Source of the DNA: Carettochelys insculpta
Taxonomy: Eukaryota; Chordata; Testudines; Carettochelyidae
Direction of reading: 5' to 3'
Assembly (NCBI RefSeq): GCF_033958435.1
Contig: NC_134137.1
Span: 109,254,501 to 109,318,500 of the forward strand
Length of the DNA: 64,000 nucleotides
The notes under the pieces were generated by a model. The model ran no database searches and had not been told where the DNA came from. It worked only from the letters and a program-made list of their open reading frames with translations. The first letter of the stretch is position 1. Every line of letters begins with the position of its first letter. The position numbers and the translations under genes were made by a program. Below are positions 57,432 through 64,000 of this stretch, piece after piece.

Positions 57432-60400
57432 GAGTGGGTGGGGGGAGTAGGGTTGGCTCCCAGCCAAAGTTCGTGGGATTGTTGGTTTTTTTGACAAATA
57501 GTTTATTTGATGAAAAATGCAGTTTTGGGTTGATTGACATGATTAGTATATTCAGGTCAAATGCAGCAAACTGCTTCAGAAAAAAGAGAGAGTGGAATTC
57601 CAAAAAAGCCAAAATATTTCATTTCAACCTTTACAAAACAAAATAGTTTCACTTTTCAATTCAAAACTGTATTCTGTTTTGGAATTAGCCAGATTTAACC
57701 AAAAAAGGGATAAGAAACATCTAGAAATGTTTGGTCTTGCTCACCTCCACATGTAAACAACAACCTGTGCTGGAGAGCTGGTAAAAATATTAAAAAAAAA
57801 TTAAGATAGTGTTTTTTTCACAATGTATTAATAATAATTGCTGTAAACAGGAGAGTCAATATAGGCAACAAGACACTCCATGTCAAAAGGTGGCAGCTTA
57901 ATCAATGATGTTAATATGTCATCTACATTTTTTTTGTGAGATACTGACAGTCAAATGAACAATGATCTCAGTGCCATCCCACTGGTTTTCACCAGACAGG
58001 AGAGATATGTACCTGTTCCTCAGGCTGTGGTTTCTGCTGTGCCCAGCACCTCAATGCCCTCTGAGCATCCAGCCATGAAGAGTACATTTGTCCCCAAGGA
58101 CCCATTCTGCGCTCAGAGAAGCTGAACTGACATATGGTTCTCCCACTGAAATCAATGGGATCCCTAAGTTTAGCAGAATTTAGCCAGCATATTTATTATA
58201 TTTTTATAAAGGTTTTGGTTTATGCTCAAAGATTCGATAGGAAGGCAGACAGCCTTCTAAAGGACTTAGTGAGTATTATTGGGTCTGGAAATAAATGTGT
58301 CCACATATTAATAATAAAAGTCTAACTAGCCGACTGTGAGCGACAGCTATATTTTACAGAGGCTATTTTAGTTTTAGTTTTAGTTGCCAAGAGGCAACTT
58401 TGCATTATAGTCTTGACAGAGAACACTAATGTGAAATCTTTCCTGCTGAAATTCCCCAAATGCCTCTTGGTTCTTTTTAGTTAGTAAGATATGCCATGAA
58501 TAGTTGTCCCCTGGAATTCAGAAAGTTCCATTCACACATTTTTATGATGAGAATATTTGCATTTCATAAGTAGAGACTAAGTAAATTTTATGAAACGTGG
58601 ATTAATTGCTTTTAAAATTATTACAGTAGAGTACATGAAAGCTGGTTTCAAATTCCTTTCCCCCCAATCTTCTTATCTGAGTTTCCACATACAAGTCATT
58701 ATAGGCCTAAAGCCACAGAACAATTAGTAGTCACAACAATACTAGCAGAAGTCAGAAGGAGAGGGCATATTAGCAGCAGTTTTTAAATTAAGCTTGATGA
58801 TTGCATTATAACCCTGGTAAGAAAGTGGAGAGCTGGCCTCTGCAAAGGAGTTTGCAAAGTAGCCAAATAGGGACACAGGGTTCTAGGCTGGAGTTTCTGT
58901 GACCAGGCCCTGCCTACTTGTTGGGTGGGAAAAGAAGGAGAGAGTTCTTTTAGAAGTGAGAGGAGAAAGCTCCAGTTAGAGTGCATAGGAGAGCAGGGGC
59001 TGGCTGACTTGAACTGGGCTGATCCTCTAAAGCCAAGGACAAATATTAGCTGGACTGTCCAGGTTCCAGGGACTGACATCACTGCAGAGGCCAGGAGAAG
59101 TCTTAAACAGACAACAGATTGTGAGTAACAGGTTTGTTAAATCTGATGACTTTTGTTTTCCTTGTGGGATATATGCACTCCCTGGAAGTGTGGGTGGAAT
59201 CAGAACTGAGACAGTTTTTCAAATCAAATCTGAATTCCTTAAATGGAAAAATACACTCTCTCATGGGAAAAGTTTAATCAAATATGAATACTGCTTTGTC
59301 CATTTGAATAAAATAGCTGATTGGACTGCAGCAAGGAAAAGAAATTATAGCTAGACATAGATATATTCAACTGGTTGTATACAAAATTATTGTGTATAAA
59401 TATGTGTCAATGAAGCTCTCTTACAAAAGCTTGCAGTATTTTGAACCCAATGGTCATTATGAGATACAAATATGAATTGTGGTTATGAATTTATTTGTGT
59501 ATGTAAAACTGCATTCATATTTTAAATTAAGCAGACAGGGAGGGACTGCCTCCTCAAACAGATGGAGAGCCTGGCTTCAAGAAATTAGCATTGTACAAGT
59601 TAGGAAAAAGACATGGGTGGACCATTAAAATTCAGGGGGAAATATGGAACCAATTTGAAACTAGAAACAAAAATAAAACCAAACACCACCAACAACCTAC
59701 CACTTAGTGCTGGAAAACTAAGGCTTGGTTATCAGTATAACAATAACAGCATTGCTCAAGGATACAACCTAACTCCAGCACTATTTCAAAACAAGAACTT
59801 CCCCGTCAACATGGCTACTGGCTTGTCAAGTAGCTATGCACAGATAACAGCTTCACTAAGCACTGTAGAAAGAAGACAATTTTCTCCACCCTGAATAACC
59901 ATGAGTCACCATTCTGAATGGGAGGGAGGAGGAAAGAGGGAAACTTAAAGGAAAAAAAATCTTCCACATCTATTCATTTTAAATCTATTATCTAGAAGAA
60001 AGCTTCAAAATTTGATATGATGGAACTAGCATACAAATATTTGCTACATTTTATAATTTCACTGTGTTCATTTGCTCAATAACTTTAATGAATTAATAAT
60101 GCTTCTCTGTTGATGGCAAAAGCCAAGGGCAGACTTACTGGAGTAAGTCCAATTGCATGGCCTCATTGCTGGAGATATTACACAACAGATTTGAAAAGAT
60201 CTCTACGAACTGGCTCCTGACCCTCAAAATATTTGATTCTTGCTTTGATGGTGCAATAGTTATTTCAAGGTGCAAAGGAGGTATACAAAGGCTTTTACAA
60301 TAATTATTAAATAAGCAAATAGCTTACACATACTGCTTGAATTATCAGTTACATCTGGTGGTTACACTTCCGTGTGAGAAGAATGCAGCTCTGACACCCA

Positions 60401-60494
60401 TGTGCTCTAACTGTAGGTCTGTTTTTACAGGCATGAAGTGAGCAGGCTGAACACAAGCCACACTTGCAAACTACTCATCAAAACAAAATAGACT
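57432..60494. other. Intergenic DNA, no gene seen
   Basis: AT-rich. A short TTTTAG repeat occurs near 58367-58385. No exon, RNA gene or element recognised. Confidence 0.45.
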
Positions 60495-60582
60495 GATCAC
60501 TTGGAAAGCCTTTAGTTCAGGGGACTGAACTAGATGACCTCGCAAGGTTCCTTCCAGTTCTGTGCTTCTATGATTCTATGAA
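60495..60582 (+). mobile_element. CR1 3'-end fragment
   Basis: CR1 terminal sequence: GGGGACTGAACTAGATGACC, CGCAAGGTTCCTTCCAGTTC and the closing CTATGATTCTATGA. Only the last 90 bp or so remain. Confidence 0.9.
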
Positions 60583-60629
60583 ATAAGCTTCAATAATTTG
60601 AAATAGTTCAGACTATTTTGTCAGACCTT

Positions 60630-61420
60630 GTGAATGGATATGGTGGTCGGTCCATTGAAGTAAAGACGGCTGTTAGAAGCTACAGCATCATTGAAATTCT
60701 TGTTCTCAGCTGAGGTTATGAGAGTGATTGTTTGAAAGTGAATAACTACTGTCAAAAGGAGCTAATGTACCTTGCTAACCACCTTGAGTTGATCACTGTT
60801 GCCTCTGAAGAATTTCAATGAAATAGACAAGAGAAGATTTTGCCTCAGAGATTTCATCCAGACAGCCAGTTTTGAAAGATACATCTGACGAAACATCAAT
60901 ATTAAGTTGTGCCAAAACAGACAAGATATTGCTCTCAAAATGTCAAGAATCCAAAATTACTAAGTGAATTTCTAAGTGAATGAATTTCTAAGTGAATTTC
61001 TAAGTGAATGAATGAGGGTAAGTGGTTTCATATTTATTCTCAACTGACTGATGAAACAGACAGTGAACTGCAAACAAGCACCTCTGATAAGAACTCCAAC
61101 TTACACTAAAGCTTGTAAGCAGTCTGTTTCACGAGCACTCTGAAATCTGAAAATTTCTAGGTTCTGCCAAGGAATTAAACACAGCTTTCCAATGTATTTT
61201 GAAAGGTTTATGGTGGTCTTTGTTGTTTGGAGCATTAACTGCAGCTTGTGAGAAGTCCTTTTCTTGTTGGAAAAGAATTTTATCCCACAGAAAGATGAGC
61301 ATGACTCAGGAATAAAAGAGAAACTTAAGTCTCCTGCCATATGAAAATGTTCTGATGTCAGAACTGACAGTTGTTGTCTTTGAGAAAGCATTCAGATGCC
61401 ATTATCAAAACAGATTTCAC
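60630..61420 (+). pseudogene. hAT-type transposase / ZMYM1-like relic
   Basis: Degraded coding sequence readable in pieces. Near 60646 a frame reads R-S-I-E-V-K-T-A-V-R-S-Y-S-I-I-E-I-L, resembling the segment after R-W-x-x-R in hAT-derived ZMYM1-like proteins. Near 61230-61400 another reads A-L-T-A-A-C-E-K-S-F-S and then L-S-L-L-P-Y-E-N-V, resembling the C-terminal hAT dimerisation region (usual form A-x-x-E-R-S-F-S and a later L-x-L-L-S-I-E). Several stops and frameshifts, plus the tandem duplication at 60961-61014. It could be a transposon relic or a retroposed host gene; not resolvable here. Confidence 0.55.
60961..61014 (+). repeat. Short tandem repeat (TAAGTGAATTTC type)
   Basis: Alternating copies of TAAGTGAATTTC and TAAGTGAATGAATTTC, about four units, inside the hAT-like relic. 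Confidence 0.9.
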
Positions 61421-63235
61421 CTTCTGTTGGCTGAACACTCTTTACGTTACACAGTGCTTTCCTGGTAAGAAGTATACCTTTATATTTCTGAATCTTTTTG
61501 AGTGCTTAAGCATTTGTCATACTGAACAGTTGTATATGTATGGATCTAATTTTTCTTATTTCCTAAAAACAAATTTTTAAAAAGGTTCTGAGCCTGCATT
61601 TTAGACTGAGTATATGAACTTCTGAAGGCAAGCACAACCTCCCCTCTTGCCATGCAGCCTGGCCACCTTGAGTCAATGTCTTAGCTACACAGGTCCTTGG
61701 AGACAATGAGATGCTCGCAATGTAGGAGGCACGTTGGAGGCGGGGCATGAGATTTTTAAGATATGCAAATATCTGACAGTTGCAGAGGGATGGTGGGTAT
61801 GGAAACAACTATTCTTCACCACCCAAAGCAACTTGGTGTTGGCCATTTTGTATGATACATTTGGTGAGTAAGATTGTTGGGTTAACATGGGTAACAGTTA
61901 CTTATATGCTGCTCCTGAGGCTCACTTGCTATGCACCTATCTATAGTGTGAGGGGCAGGGAAACTTGGGGTATTTCAATCTGAGCGTGATGGAGCTCTTG
62001 CCGTGCCATCAGATCCTTGGAATTTCTAAATGTTATATATGACAATTTTTTAAATTGAAAAGTATTGCAGGCAGCGTGGAGGAATTCTATAGTAGACTTC
62101 CTAAACACAAAAAGGGACTGATAACAAAACTAAAAATTATGAGTAGCTTAGGCCCAAGTGATTATGTCTTGATCCCATTTATGATGTGAAAGCAAAACAA
62201 ATGTTATATATACACACACATACTTGGTGCTTCAACAGGGCCAGTTGCACAAAACAAATAGGAACCAGATCAGCTGTGAGGAAGAATGTAACTAGAAGAG
62301 TGTGAATGATACCCAGGACTCATTTCAGACCTTCTCACTAAATGCTCCCAAAGCCACAATCCAACAATTGAGAAGGAGGTCAGTGATGGTTAACAAATTG
62401 ACCCCTTTTAGAGGGGAACTGAAGACAGCTGTAAAAATATTTCTTTCTACAGCAAATGGAACAAAGGGGAATTTGATAATGACTATAAATTGTAGAAAAT
62501 AGAGGGAAGCCAAGTAACACAGAGAACACTATGGGCAACAGAGTAAGAGCAATTAACCATTGGGCTGTGATGTGTTCTATATCACTGCTGATTTTTAATC
62601 AGTATCAATTTTTTTTTCTGAGATCTGCTTGAGGGTGTATTATGGAGGCAATTTCATGGCCTGTGCTGTACTGGAGGTCAGACTAGATCACAACAGGCCT
62701 CAGAGGAAACAGCGGCAGATCTTCCTGAAGCCAGGGTGGGTAGGTCTGATTTTCCCTGTGCTTCTGGAAGCTTTCCAGCCAGAGGGTCCTAACTGCTAGT
62801 CCCAGCTGGGCTGGACTTTCTCTTCCCCAGCTACAGGAAACTCTACAGCTGCAGCCTTCATATCCCAGCTCTGAAAGCAGTGCGGAAGTGAGGGACTCTG
62901 AAGGCTGCACAGCCCCAGGGGTTTCTACAGCTGTGGGAGGTGCCGGAAGATGGGTCTGATCTCCCCACCAAGAGTGGTTGTTATGGGAAAGTCCTGTTCC
63001 TCCTCACCCCACCAGGACCAGCAGCTGGAACACAATGCCTGGTAGGCGTCACCAACTGGGCTGTCCCAGTGCTGCCTCTTCCATCTGCTCCCTCTGCATT
63101 AGCTAGATTTCATTGAGGGGGGATCTGATTTCACAGGCCGGGATGTGTTTTTCACAGCTGTGGTTTTGTCAGGGTCTGGTTACACTGATTATATTCAATG
63201 CCAGCTTTTAAAAATGAGAAAACAATAGATATGGA
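61421..63235. other. Intergenic DNA with one CR1/SINE tail scrap
   Basis: At about 62640-62705 the sequence CATGGCCTGTGCTGTACTGG and AGGTCAGACTAGATCACAAC resembles the 3' tail shared by reptile CR1-like elements and SINEs. No gene recognised. Confidence 0.4.
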
Positions 63236-63239
63236 AATG

Positions 63240-63430
63240 TACCTATCTCACAGAGCAGAAGGGACCTTCAGGGGTCATGGAGTCCCGTCCCCTGCCCTCC
63301 CAGCAGAACTTATCACCACCCTGGCAGATTTTTTTAAAATGTATTTCCCCCAGGTCCCTAAATGACCCCTTCAAGGGCTGAACTCACAACCCTGGGTTTA
63401 TCACTGAACTATCCCTCCTCTCTGTACCAC
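63240..63430 (-). mobile_element. tRNA-derived SINE with CR1-like tail
   Basis: Read on the minus strand, it opens with a tRNA-like head: AGGGATAGTTCAGTGATAAA (A box) and GGTTGTGAGTTCAGCCC (B box). The body follows, then a tail GACCCCTGAAGGTCCCTTC that resembles a CR1 3' end. Such SINEs borrow LINE machinery for retroposition. The intervening head segment is shortened by about ten bases compared with the usual form. Confidence 0.62.
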
Positions 63431-64000
63431 TCTGTATGGAGGGTTCTTGAACTATAGTATGCAGAAAACGGCTGGACAGTTCACTGTCTCATTACATAGC
63501 TATACATATATCATATGGAGCTAAAAATAACCACCCAAGTGTCTGCTGCCCAGTAAGTTGCAACCTTCGCAGTAAGAAATGCTAAGTTAAAACACAGTCA
63601 TTATGCAGTCGTCAGCCCCTCACGTGGAACCGTCGACATAAACCCTTTGCGCCCCAGGAGTGACTTCTGGCAACCAGACCTGATGCTGCTGTGGAGCAGC
63701 AGCTGCTCCTACTCTCCTGTCCCACCTCAAACCCTCCTTTACCATAGTTGATGCATAGTCGATTTAGGGCTAATGTTATCCTTATTTTAACAGGACTGTT
63801 CCATAAGTACAATTACCCACGTGCTTAAGTGTTCTCAGAACGAGACACACTTGGTGGCAGAACGGATTGGTAGGCTCCCCCAAGTTGTGTCAGCTCCACA
63901 GCTGTATGCCCCAGGTGCAGCAGAACATACGCAGTTCCACTTGCGAGGAATGTGAAGGGTTAAAACCATAGACACTGGGTCCCAGAGAGTCACTGGGAAA
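63431..64000. other. Intergenic DNA, no gene seen
   Basis: Nothing recognised to the end of the window. Confidence 0.4.

Noticed and set aside
55787..57433. Several plus-strand frames opposite the nuclease gene (up to 191 codons)
   Set aside because: They are antisense shadows of the GC-rich nuclease exons and show no domain.
1..64000. A host gene or an undescribed multi-gene system outside transposons
   Set aside because: No exon series, conserved domain or RNA gene of host type was found; all recognisable coding sequence belongs to mobile elements or their relics.

Overview
The window looks like repeat-dense, non-genic DNA from a sauropsid, most likely a turtle. The reasons are the mix of element families: CR1 LINEs with the typical 3' end, a Penelope-like element with a GIY-YIG domain, a tRNA-headed SINE with a CR1-like tail, a MIR-like SINE, and many PIF/Harbinger DNA transposons with their miniature derivatives. 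No host protein-coding exon, rRNA, functional tRNA or CRISPR array could be recognised on either strand. The species call is inference from repeat content; a crocodilian or other reptile is not excluded. Family names given here come from motif recognition, not from a database search. || Layout. 0-4.4 kb: a decayed CR1 (about 985-3633, + strand) and a short Penelope tail. 4.5-5.2 kb: a 710-bp Harbinger miniature element (MITE, family 1). 6.8-11.0 kb: an old Harbinger element carrying a nuclease relic and a Myb-like relic, split by a minus-strand CR1 that is itself split by a family-2 MITE. 11.8-14.4 kb: CR1 tail, a degraded DNA transposon and a truncated family-2 MITE. 14.4-17.9 kb: a nearly full-length endonuclease/reverse-transcriptase LINE ending in a C2H2 finger. 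19.6-24.8 kb: relics, a Penelope GIY-YIG fragment and a MIR-like SINE. 27.1-29.3 kb: a second family-1 MITE and a second LINE of the C2H2 kind. 29.9-32.6 kb: a Harbinger element with TAA target duplication. 33.1-36.9 kb: another Harbinger element with an altered catalytic residue. 40.5-40.9 kb: a palindromic family-2 MITE. 45.6-47.5 kb: a CR1 whose 559-codon reverse-transcriptase frame is intact. 51.3-52.0 kb: a third family-1 MITE. 52.77-57.43 kb: a complete Harbinger element, the full-length relative of the family-1 MITEs. 60.5-63.4 kb: CR1 tail, a hAT/ZMYM1-like relic and a SINE. The rest appears to be unique intergenic DNA. || How the parts relate. In PIF/Harbinger elements two convergent genes act together: a DDE nuclease (HARBI1-like) that cuts and joins DNA, and a Myb/SANT (trihelix) protein that helps bring the nuclease to the element ends. 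The 52.77-57.43 kb copy has an ATT target duplication, inverted termini, an intact two-exon nuclease and a Myb gene with three apparent lesions. The three family-1 MITEs (at 4.5, 27.1 and 51.3 kb) carry the same two ends and even the nuclease start region, so they are internal-deletion derivatives of this lineage. Several other breaks in the window are TGA codons where an arginine (CGA) is expected, which suggests CpG decay.
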